Below, in pieces: positions 9,802 through 19,460 of a stretch of DNA of 64,000 nucleotides; the stretch's first letter is position 1, and every line of letters starts with the position of its first letter. The DNA comes from Paracoccaceae bacterium (GTDB lineage: Bacteria; Pseudomonadota; Alphaproteobacteria; Rhodobacterales; Rhodobacteraceae): positions 184,849-248,848 of the forward strand of contig PWZT01000037.1 in the NCBI GenBank assembly GCA_003567315.1, written 5' to 3'. The notes below the pieces were generated by a model, which had not been told where the DNA came from, did not search any database, and saw only the letters and a list, made by a program, of their open reading frames with translations. A program made the translations under genes and the position numbers.

Positions 9802-11504
9802 TCGGCGCCTTCATGCTCTTCCAGCGCTGCATCCTTGCCGATTTCCAGCTTGCGGCGTACCAGATCGACATCGAGATCGGGATGCGGCGCAAAAGACAGC
9901 GCACGACGCCACTGAAAACGCGCCTCGCGTTCGCGGCCTACCGCGTAATAGACATCACCCAGATGGTCGTTCAGGATCGGGTCGCGTGGCATGAGCTCTA
10001 CCGCGCGTTCCATCACCGGCACGGCCTCCTCATAACGGCCCAGCCGATAATAGGCCCAACCCAGCGAGTCCACGATATAGCCGCTATCGGGCTCCCCCTC
10101 GACGGCGCGCTCGATCATGTCGAGCGCCTCATCAAGATTGCGGCGCTGCTCGATCAGCGAGTATCCGAGATAGTTCAGCACCTGTGGCTCTTCGGGCACG
10201 AATTCCAGCACGCGACGAAATTCCGGTTCGGCGCTCTCCCATTCGCCGATCCGCTCCAGCGCAATCGCGCGGGTGTAGAGCAGAACCCAGTGCCGCTCTT
10301 CGATCTCGTCGATCATGTCGATCGCGCTTGTATAGGCGTCAACGGCCTCTTCAAAACGCTCTTCGCGGCGCAGAAGATCGCCCAACGTGCTGAACACCTG
10401 CGGGGAATCGGGGCGCAAGTCGCCAAGCTCGATAAGGCTTTCGATGGCCTCATCCTCCTGCCCCGACTGATAGAGCGCATTGGCCCGACCCAGTTGTGCG
10501 CCGAGGAACTGCGGATCCGTTTCCTGCATCATCAGATAGGTCTGATCGGCAAGCTCGTATTGGCCAGCACGTTCGAGCAACTGGCCCGTCAGAAGGATGG
10601 CATCCGCATGATCCGGGCGCAGGGCCAGCGCCAGTTGGCCATAAATGATGGGAAGCCAGTCGTCGCGCTCGCCAACAAGCGCGCCGGACAGCGTGAAATA
10701 GACTTCCGCCATCCCATCACTTGCAGAGGTGACCGTGGTAAAGGGCACCGGCTCCTCGGCGTCGAGCGAGGCGATGATCTCGGCGACATCATCCTCGGGC
10801 GGGCTGCCGAACATCGCCGCCGCCAATTCCCGCGCTTCCTCGAACCGGCCAATTTGCGACAGGATGGTCATATGCGCCAGAACGCCGCGCCGCGAGAGGC
10901 TGACAGGCCCTTCGATTTCCCCCGAAAGGATATCGGCCGCGCCCTCCATATCGCCAACCAGCGCGAGTGCCAATGCCTTGTGGTAGAGCGCGAAAGGGGC
11001 AAGCTCAGAGCGCTCCGCGACGGCGCGATCAATCGCCTCCAGCGCGTCTGACATGCTACCTTTTCCAAGGCGCGCCCAGGCGACCCCCATAGCGTCTGTA
11101 AGCGGGCCCGTGCGCTGCCCATCTTCCAGCGCGCCCACAACTGCGTCATAGGCCCCACGCTTTAACGCATCGGCCTGCAGGATGAGAGCGCCCGGCTGTG
11201 TCAACTGCCCGGCCGCCGCCGCATCGGCTGCAAGACGTGCGGCGGGCTCGAACTCGCCGCTCAGCAGCCAGCCTTGCATCGCCAGTTCGCGGAACGTCGT
11301 ATTCTCGGGATCGGCCCGCAGCGCGCGATCATAGCTCTCTGCCATCTGCGCGAAATCGTCTTGGGCAACGGCGATGCGCCCGGTCAGGAAAGCGCTCGCC
11401 AAACCCGGCGGGATGCGACCGTCATCGGCGGCCTGCACTGCTGGCGCTATGAGAAGAAGGGCTGCGACAGCGAAAACCTTGGCAAGGCGGCCGAAAAAAA
11501 ACAC
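9798..11504 (-). CDS. Exported tetratricopeptide-repeat protein
   Basis: A 568-aa protein with an N-terminal signal peptide (hydrophobic [14 protein letters not shown], cleavage around residue 25) followed by TPR-type helical repeats along nearly all of its length, strongest from about residue 300 to 540 (for example [11 protein letters not shown] and [17 protein letters not shown]). TPR arrays are scaffolds for protein binding; this type is common upstream of ispE in the family, but its partner is unknown. The start appears to be GTG, with GGAG about 12 bases upstream. Acidic composition suits a periplasmic protein. Confidence 0.85.
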   Translation of the reverse strand: MFFFGRLAKVFAVAALLLIAPAVQAADDGRIPPGLASAFLTGRIAVAQDDFAQMAESYDRALRADPENTTFRELAMQGWLLSGEFEPAARLAADAAAAGQLTQPGALILQADALKRGAYDAVVGALEDGQRTGPLTDAMGVAWARLGKGSMSDALEAIDRAVAERSELAPFALYHKALALALVGDMEGAADILSGEIEGPVSLSRRGVLAHMTILSQIGRFEEARELAAAMFGSPPEDDVAEIIASLDAEEPVPFTTVTSASDGMAEVYFTLSGALVGERDDWLPIIYGQLALALRPDHADAILLTGQLLERAGQYELADQTYLMMQETDPQFLGAQLGRANALYQSGQEDEAIESLIELGDLRPDSPQVFSTLGDLLRREERFEEAVDAYTSAIDMIDEIEERHWVLLYTRAIALERIGEWESAEPEFRRVLEFVPEEPQVLNYLGYSLIEQRRNLDEALDMIERAVEGEPDSGYIVDSLGWAYYRLGRYEEAVPVMERAVELMPRDPILNDHLGDVYYAVGREREARFQWRRALSFAPHPDLDVDLVRRKLEIGKDAALEEHEGAE

Positions 11505-11632
11505 GTGCTTGGCGCTCCATCATGCTTGGTTCTGACGTAACACTAGGATGCGTGACGCCCAGTGGCAATCATCCAGACCGCGAAAGCAGCCCAGACCAGG
11601 CAGATCTCACCGGATCGTCACGCCCCGACAGG

Positions 11633-13279
11633 TCACATGTTCGGATAGTTCGGCCCGTCGCCACCCTGCGGAGTGACCCAGTGGATATTCTGGCTGGGAT
11701 CCTTGATGTCGCAGGTCTTGCAATGCACGCAGTTCTGGAAGTTGATGACAAAGCGCGGCTCCTTGCCCTCTTCCTCCACCACCTCATAAACGCCAGCGGG
11801 GCAATAGCGCTGCGCGGGTTCTGCATATTTGGGCAGATTGACAGCAATGGGCACCGAGTCATCCTTCAGCGTAAGATGCGCGGGCTGGCTTTCCTCGTGA
11901 TTGGTGAAGGAATAGGCCACATTGGTCAGCCGGTCGAAACTGAGCGTGCCATCGGGCTTGGGATAGTCGATGGGCGCGTACTTCTTTGCCTCGCCCGTTG
12001 CAGCGGCATCGGATTTGCCATGGCCCATCGTCCCAAAGAGCGAGAAGCCGATCGTGTTGGTCCACATATCGCACCCGCCCAGAGTGAGCGACGGAAGAAG
12101 CCCGTATTTGGACCACATGGGCTTGACGTTGCGAACTTTCTTGAGGTCTTTCCCTACAGGACCGTCGCGCAGCTCCTTTTCATAAGCCTCCAGCTCATCC
12201 CCTTCGCGACCCGCCTTGATCGCGTCATGCGCGGCCTCGGCCGCTGCCTTGCCCGAGAGCATGGCGTTGTGGTTGCCCTTGATGCGCGGCACATTCACCA
12301 GCCCGGCCGAGCAGCCCAGAAGCGCCCCGCCCGGAAAGACCAGCTTCGGAATGGACTGATACCCGCCTTCGCTGATCGCGCGCGCGCCATACGCCACGCG
12401 CTTGCCGCCTTTCAAGAGTTCGGCAACCATCGGGTGATGCTTGAAGCGCTGGAATTCGTGATAGGGCGAGAGATATGGATTTTCGTAGTTCAGATGCACC
12501 ACGAACCCCACATAGACCTGATTGTTGTCAATGTGGTAAATGAACGACCCACCCCCGGCATTCTTGCCCAGCGGCCAGCCCATGGTGTGGGTCACAGTCC
12601 CCTCGCGATGCTTCTCGGGGTCGATCTCCCAGATCTCCTTCATCCCGAGACCGAATTTCTGCGGCTCCTTGCCCTTGGACAGCTCGTATTTCGCCATCAC
12701 CTCTTTCGAGAGCGACCCGCGCACCCCTTCGGAAAGGAACACATACTTCCCATGCAGTTCCATCCCCGGCTCATAGGCATCGCTGGGCGAGCCATCGGGG
12801 TTCTTGCCGAATTCGCCTGCGACCACGCCTTTCACGCGCGCGCCGTCATAGACCAGTTCCGAACAGGCCATGCCCGGGAAGATCTCTACCCCCAACGCCT
12901 CGGCCTGCTCTGCCATCCAGCGGCAGACATTCGCCATCGAGACGATGTAGTTACCGTGATTGTTCATCAGCGGCGGCATCGGCCAGTTCGGGATGCGCAT
13001 CTTGCCCGCTTCGCCGAGCATGTAAAAGTTATCCTTGCGCACAGGCACGGTAATGGGAGCGCCGCGCTCCTTCCAGTCGGGGATCAAAGCGTCGAGCCCG
13101 CAGGGATCAAGCACAGCGCCAGACAGGATATGCGCGCCGACTTCGGAACCTTTCTCGAGGACGACTACATTCAACTCGGCATCGAGTTGCTTGAGCCGGA
13201 TCGCGGCTGACAGACCGGAAGGCCCTGCGCCAACAATCACGACATCATATTCCATCGCTTCGCGTTCAATAGCCGACAT
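11633..13279 (-). CDS. Electron transfer flavoprotein-ubiquinone oxidoreductase
   Basis: Passes electrons from ETF (fed by acyl-CoA, dimethylglycine and sarcosine dehydrogenases) to ubiquinone at the inner membrane. The 548-aa protein has an N-terminal FAD motif VVIVGAGPSGLSAAI, a quinone-binding middle region, and a C-terminal 4Fe-4S site (CPAGVYE, then CVHCKTCDI). AGGAG precedes the ATG. No etfA or etfB is in the window. Length and domain order match the mitochondrial and alphaproteobacterial family. Confidence 0.96.
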   Translation of the reverse strand: MSAIEREAMEYDVVIVGAGPSGLSAAIRLKQLDAELNVVVLEKGSEVGAHILSGAVLDPCGLDALIPDWKERGAPITVPVRKDNFYMLGEAGKMRIPNWPMPPLMNNHGNYIVSMANVCRWMAEQAEALGVEIFPGMACSELVYDGARVKGVVAGEFGKNPDGSPSDAYEPGMELHGKYVFLSEGVRGSLSKEVMAKYELSKGKEPQKFGLGMKEIWEIDPEKHREGTVTHTMGWPLGKNAGGGSFIYHIDNNQVYVGFVVHLNYENPYLSPYHEFQRFKHHPMVAELLKGGKRVAYGARAISEGGYQSIPKLVFPGGALLGCSAGLVNVPRIKGNHNAMLSGKAAAEAAHDAIKAGREGDELEAYEKELRDGPVGKDLKKVRNVKPMWSKYGLLPSLTLGGCDMWTNTIGFSLFGTMGHGKSDAAATGEAKKYAPIDYPKPDGTLSFDRLTNVAYSFTNHEESQPAHLTLKDDSVPIAVNLPKYAEPAQRYCPAGVYEVVEEEGKEPRFVINFQNCVHCKTCDIKDPSQNIHWVTPQGGDGPNYPNM

Positions 13280-13478
13280 TGTGACTCCTCATCATGCGCG
13301 TGGCGGGCGGGTTGACTTGAACTCATTCCGCTTACACTTAGCCAGCGCTGTTGCACAATTCAATGCAGACGCGGCGTCGCAGCATCGGGCGCGATGCAGC
13401 GGCGCGCAGACGTGAATCCACGCGCGCATTATGCTTGCAATCCGCAAGCGTGTGCGTTCTGATATACAAAAATCCCGT

Positions 13479-13512
13479 GACAGCCCCGGCCCGGCCGTGG
13501 GCGGTCTTTTTT
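13479..13512 (+). terminator. Terminator-like hairpin in the greA leader
   Basis: An 8-position stem with one mismatch (13479-13486 with 13499-13506), an inner 4-bp extension, and six Ts (13507-13512) lie only 18 bases before the greA ATG. A -10-like TATACA at 13463-13468 would place transcription start just upstream of the hairpin. This has the form of an intrinsic terminator or attenuator in the leader. The E. coli greA leader also contains a terminator (source of GraL RNAs), so a similar control is plausible. Confidence 0.55.
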
Positions 13513-13530
13513 ATCGTGAGGGGACGTCAC

Positions 13531-14001
13531 ATGAACAAAATGCCCCTGACCCGCACTGGTCAGCAAATGCTCGATGCCGAATTGCGAAAGCTGAAATCCG
13601 AAGAACGTCCAGCGATTATCCGGGCGATATCGGAGGCGCGCGAGCATGGCGATCTCTCGGAGAACGCCGAGTATCACGCGGCCCGCGAAAAGCAGAGCTT
13701 CGTCGAAGGGCGCATCAAGGAGATCGAGTCCATCCTGTCGCGCGCGGAGGTGATTGATCCTGCCAAACTTTCAGGCTCGATCAAGTTCGGGGCGACAGTC
13801 ACAATCGTGGATGAAGACACGGATGAGGAACGCACCTATCAAATTGTGGGCGAGCCTGAAGCGGATCTCGAAAAAGGTCTGCTGAACCTGAAATCCCCCC
13901 TCGCGCGCGCATTGATCGGCAAGGATGAGGGCGATTCCGTGGAGGTGCGCAGCCCCGGCGGGGCGCGCAGCTACGAGATCCTGTCCGTCGATTTCAAGTA
14001 A
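13531..14001 (+). CDS. greA: Transcription elongation factor GreA
   Basis: Binds the RNA polymerase secondary channel and stimulates cleavage of backtracked RNA. The 156-aa protein is full length: N-terminal coiled coil (to about residue 75) with the acidic tip [15 protein letters not shown] carrying the catalytic Asp/Glu, and a C-terminal FKBP-like domain ([11 protein letters not shown]). GAGGGG about 10 bases upstream supports this ATG. Preceded by a terminator-like leader; the next gene starts one base after the stop codon. Confidence 0.97.
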   Translation: MNKMPLTRTGQQMLDAELRKLKSEERPAIIRAISEAREHGDLSENAEYHAAREKQSFVEGRIKEIESILSRAEVIDPAKLSGSIKFGATVTIVDEDTDEERTYQIVGEPEADLEKGLLNLKSPLARALIGKDEGDSVEVRSPGGARSYEILSVDFK

Positions 14002-14002
14002 G

Positions 14003-14974
14003 ATGCGCGCGGACGCGCCCCAACTCACCACTGCCGACCGCGCAAAGCGCAAGCCGCGCGGGCTGGAGCCGCGCATCGCCCGTGCGGCTGCATTCATCGC
14101 CTTCTGCCTCGCCGCGCTCGCCTTCCTGCTGGTCGCTGATTTCGAGGCCATGGATGCGTTGACCCTCATCGCACTGGGCTTTGCGGTTTTCATGCCGGCG
14201 GTGGTGATCGCGCTGGGGCTTCTCGTCGCGGCCGCAACATGGTCGCTTGGCCGCGAAACCCAAGCGTTGCAGGGCAAGGTCGATGAACTGCGCCAGGCGC
14301 TGTTGCAGAAAGACACAGACACATCCGCAATATCACCCATCGCGCAAAGCCATCTCGAGGCGCTCAAGGCCCGCCAGCAGGCCACCGAGACCAGCCTGAC
14401 GATGTTTTTTTCGCAACGCGCCCGCAAGAACGCCGCTGCCCCGCGCGAAACCGAAGGTCAGGCCAGCCTTGGGCTGGAAACCCTGCCGCAAGCCGAGAGC
14501 AGCGCGGTTCCGCCTGCCGATCTGATCCGCGCGCTGCATTTCCCTGAAAACGAGGCCGATCAGCAAGGTTTCGATTCCCTGCGCCTCGCGCTTGCAGACC
14601 CCCGCCTAGCGCCCCTGATCCGCGCGGCGCAGGATGTGCTGACCCGGCTTGCGCAGGAAGGCATCTATATGGATGATCTGCGCCCTGATCGCGCACGGCC
14701 CGAGATCTGGCGCGCCTTTGCCGAGGGTCGCCGTGGCGCTGAAATCGCCCCGCTGGGCGGTATTCGCGACCGCTCCTGCCTTGCGATCACATCGGGGCGT
14801 ATGCGCTCCGACCCGGAATTTCGCGCCAGCGTGCATCTGTTCCTGCGCGAGTTCGATCGCGTCTTCGCGAATTTTGCCGCAGATGCGGATGACAGCCAGA
14901 TCTCGGCCCTGGCTGACACGCGCTCCGCGCGCGCCTTCATGCTGCTGGGACGTGTTTCAGGCGTATTTTCCTGA
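14003..14974 (+). CDS. Membrane-anchored protein of unknown function
   Basis: A 323-aa protein with two hydrophobic segments (about residues 27-45 and 53-76), then a coiled-coil-like stretch (ETQALQGKVDELRQALLQ), a low-complexity linker and a C-terminal soluble domain (about 165-323) with no motif I recognise. The topology suggests an inner-membrane protein with a large cytoplasmic domain. It begins 1 bp after greA and is probably translated from the same message. Conserved hypotheticals of this layout occur beside greA in Rhodobacteraceae, but that is recollection, not shown here. Confidence 0.7.
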   Translation: MRADAPQLTTADRAKRKPRGLEPRIARAAAFIAFCLAALAFLLVADFEAMDALTLIALGFAVFMPAVVIALGLLVAAATWSLGRETQALQGKVDELRQALLQKDTDTSAISPIAQSHLEALKARQQATETSLTMFFSQRARKNAAAPRETEGQASLGLETLPQAESSAVPPADLIRALHFPENEADQQGFDSLRLALADPRLAPLIRAAQDVLTRLAQEGIYMDDLRPDRARPEIWRAFAEGRRGAEIAPLGGIRDRSCLAITSGRMRSDPEFRASVHLFLREFDRVFANFAADADDSQISALADTRSARAFMLLGRVSGVFS

Positions 14975-15067
14975 TTGGCTTGCAGTCGCCAGAACGGTCC
15001 GCTAGATACTTCACCTGTGAATTATATCTTGCGCAGCCCAGCGCGGCTGCATGACTGAAAGGCCCGC

Positions 15068-15775
15068 ATGATGGCGCTCCCCCGCGACTACTGGCAAGGC
15101 GTGCGCGATGGCATGCCATTCATTCTTGTCATCGTGCCCTTCGGCGCCGTCTTTGGCGTGGTCGCGACCGAAGCCGGGTTGAACCTTGCGCAAGTGATGG
15201 GCTTCACAGTGTTGGTCATCGCCGGGGCTGCCCAATTCGTGGCCGTGCAGATGATGGTCGACAATGCTCCGGTCCTGATCGTTCTCGCAGCCTCGCTCGC
15301 GGTCAATCTGCGGATGGCGATGTATTCGGCCTCGCTCGCCCCGCATCTGGGCCGGATATCGTGGTGGAAGCGCGGCATGGTGTCGTATTTCATGGTCGAT
15401 CAGGCCTATGCGGCCTCGATCCTGAAATACGAGAACACGCCCGAGATGCGGGCCGGCCAGAAGCTCGCCTATTACATGGGGATTGTGACGCCGATCTGCC
15501 CGCTCTGGTATCTCTCGACATGGGCAGGTGCGGTTCTGGGCACTGCCGTTCCGGCCGGGTTGCCGATCGATTTCGCAGTCCCCATCACCTTTCTCGCGCT
15601 GATCATTCCGATGCTGCGCACGGCCGCGCATGTCGTCGCGGCGCTGGTCTCCATCATCGGCGTGCTGGTCTTCGCCTTTGTGCCCTTCAATCTCGGGCTT
15701 CTGATCGCCGCCCTGCTGGCGATGATGGCAGGGGCCGAGGTCGAGCGGCGCATGACCGCAAAGAGGGCGGCATGA
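15068..15775 (+). CDS. azlC: Branched-chain amino acid exporter, large subunit AzlC
   Basis: A 235-aa integral membrane protein with about seven hydrophobic segments and the AzlC-family features VPFGAVFGV near the N-terminus, GAAQFVAVQ and VNLRMAMYSASLAPHL. With AzlD it forms a two-component exporter of branched-chain amino acids or their analogues. The stop overlaps the azlD ATG (ATGA). A second ATG one codon in is equally possible as the start. Confidence 0.9.
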   Translation: MMALPRDYWQGVRDGMPFILVIVPFGAVFGVVATEAGLNLAQVMGFTVLVIAGAAQFVAVQMMVDNAPVLIVLAASLAVNLRMAMYSASLAPHLGRISWWKRGMVSYFMVDQAYAASILKYENTPEMRAGQKLAYYMGIVTPICPLWYLSTWAGAVLGTAVPAGLPIDFAVPITFLALIIPMLRTAAHVVAALVSIIGVLVFAFVPFNLGLLIAALLAMMAGAEVERRMTAKRAA

Positions 15776-16101
15776 GCTTCACGACCGCGCAGATCTGGAC
15801 GATCATCATCGGGCTGGGGCTGGGCTCCTACCTTTTGCGGCTGTCATTTCTGGGCATCATCGGCAATCGCGATCTGCCCGAATGGGTGCTGCGGCATCTG
15901 CGCTATACAGCCGTTGCGGGGATGCCGGGCATGATCACGCCGCTGATCCTGTTTCCGCAAGCCACCGGGGGCAGTCTCGACGCGGTGCGCCTTGGCGCAG
16001 CGTTTGCAACCATCGCGATCAGTCTCTGGACCCGCAATGCCACGCTCACCATTTTCGGTGGCGCGGCAGTGCTGTTCGCGCTGCATTTCGCGCTAGGCTA
16101 G
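15772..16101 (+). CDS. azlD: Branched-chain amino acid exporter, small subunit AzlD
   Basis: A 109-aa protein with three to four membrane segments and the AzlD pattern SYLLRLSFLG followed by LRYTAVAGMPGMITPLIL. Small partner of AzlC, translated from an ATG that overlaps the azlC stop codon by 4 bp. Its 3' end overlaps the 3' end of the convergent FAD-linked dehydrogenase gene by 9 bp. Confidence 0.88.
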   Translation: MSFTTAQIWTIIIGLGLGSYLLRLSFLGIIGNRDLPEWVLRHLRYTAVAGMPGMITPLILFPQATGGSLDAVRLGAAFATIAISLWTRNATLTIFGGAAVLFALHFALG

Positions 16102-17502
16102 CACCGCGCCGGGGTTCATGATCCCATGTGGATCGAGCGCCTCCTTGATCGCGCGCATCGCAGCGAGCTTCACCGGATCGCCATATTTGACCAGATCAGC
16201 GGTCTTGAGCCGCCCGATCCCATGCTCGGCACTGACCGACCCGCCGAGGCTGTGGACCAAGTCATGCACGCAGGTCTTGATCGCATCCTGCTCCGCTGCA
16301 TGGTCGGCGCGACTACCCCCGGCCATCGGGAAGACATTGTAATGCAGATTGCCATCGCCCAGATGCCCGAAACAGTTGATCCGGTAGTCATTGATCCTCG
16401 CAAGCTCTGGCCCGGCCTGCGCGATGAAAGCCGGAATTTCCGAGAGCGGCAGCGAGATGTCATGGCTCAGGATCGAGCCGATATGGCGGTTCGCCTCGGG
16501 GATGGCTTCGCGCATGGCCCAGAACTCGGCACGCTGTCCGAGGCTTGCTGCGATCACACCATCGTTCACAATGCCCGCTTCGGCGGCCTCCGCGAATAGC
16601 CGCTCCAGTGCAGATTCCGGGACCAATCCCTCTGGCAGTCCGAGATCGATCAGCACCATCCAGTCGGGCGGTGTTGCGAAGGGCTGGCGGACTTGCGGCA
16701 TGGTCTCGGCCAGAAATTGAAGCCCCATGCCGCTTATCAGCTCGAACGCGGAAATACCGTCGCCAAGCTGCGCCTGAGCCAGTGCCAACAGGCGCAGCGC
16801 TGCGTCCGGGTCGGGCACCACCATCAGCGCGGCCCCCTGTGCCGCAGGCTGCGGCGCAAGGCGCAGGCTTGCGGCCGTGATCACCCCCAGCGTGCCTTCG
16901 GAGCCGATCAGCAGATGGCGCAGATCATAGCCCGTGTTATCCTTGCGCAACCGCTTGAGCCCATGCCAGATCCGACCATCGGGCAGCACGGCCTCCAGCC
17001 CCAGCACCAGATCGCGCGCATTCCCGTAGCGGATCACATTCACACCGCCGGCATTGCACCCCAGAAGCCCTCCAATCCGCGCCGAACCCTCCGAGGCCAG
17101 CGAGAGCGGGAAGTACCGCCCGACATCTGCGGCCGCTTTCTGCACATCGACCAGAATCGCGCCCGCCTCCGCGATAAGCACATTCTCGGAGGGAAAGACC
17201 GCACGAATGGCCCGCATCCGCTCCAGCGAGAGCACCAAAGGCACCACCCCGTCGGAGCAAACCTGCCCCCCCACCAGCCCCGTGCCCCCACCATAGGGCA
17301 CGACAGGCACGCGGGCGCAGTGGCAAGCGCGCAGGATCCCCGCGACCTCTTCAGTGCTGCGCGGCAGCGCCACAGCCCCGGCCTGCCCGCGCCAACGCCC
17401 GCGCGGCTCTTCCAGATAGCCCGGGCTCGGCGTGACCAGCGTCCCGTCAGGCAACTCTCGCGCCAGAGTTTTTTGAAACGCGCTGTCGCATGGGGTCAGC
17501 AT
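16093..17502 (-). CDS. FAD-linked 2-hydroxyacid dehydrogenase (GlcD/D-lactate dehydrogenase family)
   Basis: A 469-aa flavoprotein with an N-terminal PCMH-type FAD domain (PVVPYGGGTGLVGGQ near residue 70; LIGSEGTLGVITAA near residue 200) and a C-terminal FAD-oxidase domain (NCFGHLGDGNLHYNVFP with the metal/substrate His residues, SAEHGIGRLK, and DPHGIMNPG at the end). This family oxidises D-lactate, glycolate or D-2-hydroxyglutarate; the substrate cannot be fixed from sequence. It stands alone, downstream of the GNAT gene on the same strand but separated by a large inverted repeat. Confidence 0.88.
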   Translation of the reverse strand: MLTPCDSAFQKTLARELPDGTLVTPSPGYLEEPRGRWRGQAGAVALPRSTEEVAGILRACHCARVPVVPYGGGTGLVGGQVCSDGVVPLVLSLERMRAIRAVFPSENVLIAEAGAILVDVQKAAADVGRYFPLSLASEGSARIGGLLGCNAGGVNVIRYGNARDLVLGLEAVLPDGRIWHGLKRLRKDNTGYDLRHLLIGSEGTLGVITAASLRLAPQPAAQGAALMVVPDPDAALRLLALAQAQLGDGISAFELISGMGLQFLAETMPQVRQPFATPPDWMVLIDLGLPEGLVPESALERLFAEAAEAGIVNDGVIAASLGQRAEFWAMREAIPEANRHIGSILSHDISLPLSEIPAFIAQAGPELARINDYRINCFGHLGDGNLHYNVFPMAGGSRADHAAEQDAIKTCVHDLVHSLGGSVSAEHGIGRLKTADLVKYGDPVKLAAMRAIKEALDPHGIMNPGAVLA

Positions 17503-17520
17503 GCAGGCTCTCCATCAGAT

Positions 17521-17610
17521 GGCGGCCGGGGCGACAGGGCGCGCGAGGTCTTGCGGCGCAGCCGCAAGGCCGGGGTGGGTGGGCGGGCGCGCTCTGTCGC
17601 CCCGGCCGCC
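17521..17610. repeat. Long intergenic inverted repeat with nested hairpin
   Basis: A 24-bp arm at 17521-17544 pairs with 17587-17610 with a single G-T-type mismatch. Between the arms an 8-bp perfect hairpin (17550-17557 with 17561-17568, loop GCA) is nested. The outer arm begins directly at the stop codon of the GNAT gene. It could be a strong bidirectional RNA structure, a REP/MITE-like repeat unit or a cruciform. No T-run follows, so it is not a standard terminator. Confidence 0.75.
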
Positions 17611-18198
17611 CTAGCGCCCGGCATCCGTCCGCCCGCGCCGGTCATGGCGCAGATTGGCATAGAGCACATGATTGCGCCAGCGCCCGTTGATCTGCAGATA
17701 GCTCTGCGCGACGCCCTCATATTTGAACCCCGCCCGCTCCAGTACCCCGCGCGAAGCTTCATTCTCCGGCAGGCAGGCCGCCTCGATGCGCGAAAGGTCC
17801 ATTTCCGTGAAGGCATGGTGCACCACAGCATCAATCGCCTCGCGCATATATCCTTGCCGCACGAAAGGCGCGCCCACCCAATAGCCAAGTGTGCCCGCCT
17901 GCGCCGGGCCACGGCGGATATTGTCGAGCGTGATCGCCCCCACAAGCGCATCATCATCCTTGCGGATCAGGAACAGCGGCAATGCTGTGTCGTTGCGATA
18001 GCAGCGTGCGGCCCAACTCACGCGATTGGTGAACGCACGCCGCGTCAGATGATCATCCGACCATGTCGGCTCCCAAGGCGAGAGAAAGCCACGCGAGCGA
18101 CGGCGCAGCTCCGACCATTGCCGGAAATCGGAATGTTGCGGCAGGCGCAGCATCAGACGCTCGGTCTCGATCCGCAGCTTGCCCCGCAGCCCCAGCAT
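17611..18198 (-). CDS. GNAT N-acetyltransferase of the RimJ type
   Basis: A 195-aa acetyltransferase with the RimJ/RimL pattern: N-terminal IETERLMLRLPQHSDF, central GYWVGAPFVRQGYMREAI (acetyl-CoA pyrophosphate loop region), and NEASRGVLERAGFKYEGV near the C-terminus. RimJ-like enzymes acetylate N-termini of ribosomal proteins or related amines; the true substrate here is unknown. Its ATG shares one base with the M16 peptidase stop codon (TGATG), so it is coupled to the upstream gene. Confidence 0.88.
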   Translation of the reverse strand: MLGLRGKLRIETERLMLRLPQHSDFRQWSELRRRSRGFLSPWEPTWSDDHLTRRAFTNRVSWAARCYRNDTALPLFLIRKDDDALVGAITLDNIRRGPAQAGTLGYWVGAPFVRQGYMREAIDAVVHHAFTEMDLSRIEAACLPENEASRGVLERAGFKYEGVAQSYLQINGRWRNHVLYANLRHDRRGRTDAGR

Positions 18199-19460
18199 CA
18201 GGCCGCAAGCCGTGCGCTGAGCTGCGACAGGCGCGGCGCGCGCGCGATCGGCCCGTAAAGCGCCAGGGCCAGCCCCGACCCGCTGAGCAGCCCCTCCGCA
18301 TGCGCCCGCGCCTCGGGTGCGGCCACAGCATCAATCCGCGCAATCGCCTCGGAAACATCCGGCACGCGCCCCCAGATCGACAAGAGCTTCGCCAGCCGCT
18401 CGGCCCGCGCCGAAGGGCTTTCGAGCCCCATCAGCAGCCCCGCTTTCATCTGCGCGCGCGCCCGCGCGATTTCCGGCTCGCTCATATCCGCAGCCGCGCG
18501 TTTCAACTCGTCGATGGTCAGTTCCGCCAGCGCCCCGATTTCATCACCGCCCGTCCCGGCATAGATCGTGATCATCCCCGTATCGAAATAAGCGCCCGAT
18601 TGCGCGAACACCGTGTAGCACAAACCGCGATCCTCGCGCAGCCGCTGGAAAAGCCGCGAGGACATACCGCCCCCCAGCGCATTGGAGAAAACCTGCGATA
18701 CGTAGAAATCCTCGGCCCGGTAATCCGGCGCCTCCAGGGCTAAAGCGAAATGTACCTGCTCGAGCCCGCGCATCTCGCGCCGTTCGCCATTGAAGAACCG
18801 CGCAGGCGCGGCCTCGGCAGCGGGCTTCGCAAGCAGATGCCCGAAAAGCGGCTCGGCCAGCCGCACAAGCCGGTCATGATCCACGGCCCCTGCGGCTGAG
18901 AGGATCATCTGTCCGGGCCCGTAATGTGCGGCCGTGAAGCGGCGCAGATCGGCCTCGGTGAAGCCCGAGACCTGCGCGCTCGGCCCGAGGATCGAACGCC
19001 CGATGGGCTGGCCGGGATAGGCGGTTTCCTGCAGCCAGTCGAAGATGATGTCATCGGGCGTGTCGAGCGCCTGCCCGATCTCCTGCAGGATCACGCCGCG
19101 CTCGACCTCGATCTCGCGCGCCTCGAAGGCCGGGTTGAGCACGATATCGGCCAGAAGATCGAGTGCGAGCGGCACATCCGGGCGCAGCACCCGCGCATAA
19201 TACGCCGTCATCTCGCGCGAGGTGTAGGCATTGATATAGCCGCCCACATCCTCGATTTCCTCGGCGATCTGCAAGGCAGAGCGCCGCGCGGTGCCCTTGA
19301 AGGCCATATGCTCCAGAAAATGCGCAATCCCGTTCTGATCAGCCGCTTCATGGCGCGCGCCCGCCTCGATCCAGAGCCCGATGGCCGCCGATTCGAGCCC
19401 CGGCATCGGCTCGGTCACGATGCGAAAGCCGTTGGCGAGCGTGGTGACTTCAACACTCAT
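18198..19460 (-). CDS. M16-family zinc peptidase
   Basis: A 420-aa pitrilysin/mitochondrial-processing-peptidase-like protein. The inverted zinc motif HFLEHMAFKGT (HxxEH) lies near residue 47, with the distal Glu in the EIEVERGVILQEI segment, and a second M16 domain follows. Bacterial members of this length are cytoplasmic or periplasmic peptidases of uncertain substrate. No signal peptide is seen. It overlaps thrC by 4 bp and continues the synteny typical of the oxidase region in this group. Confidence 0.93.
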   Translation of the reverse strand: MSVEVTTLANGFRIVTEPMPGLESAAIGLWIEAGARHEAADQNGIAHFLEHMAFKGTARRSALQIAEEIEDVGGYINAYTSREMTAYYARVLRPDVPLALDLLADIVLNPAFEAREIEVERGVILQEIGQALDTPDDIIFDWLQETAYPGQPIGRSILGPSAQVSGFTEADLRRFTAAHYGPGQMILSAAGAVDHDRLVRLAEPLFGHLLAKPAAEAAPARFFNGERREMRGLEQVHFALALEAPDYRAEDFYVSQVFSNALGGGMSSRLFQRLREDRGLCYTVFAQSGAYFDTGMITIYAGTGGDEIGALAELTIDELKRAAADMSEPEIARARAQMKAGLLMGLESPSARAERLAKLLSIWGRVPDVSEAIARIDAVAAPEARAHAEGLLSGSGLALALYGPIARAPRLSQLSARLAA

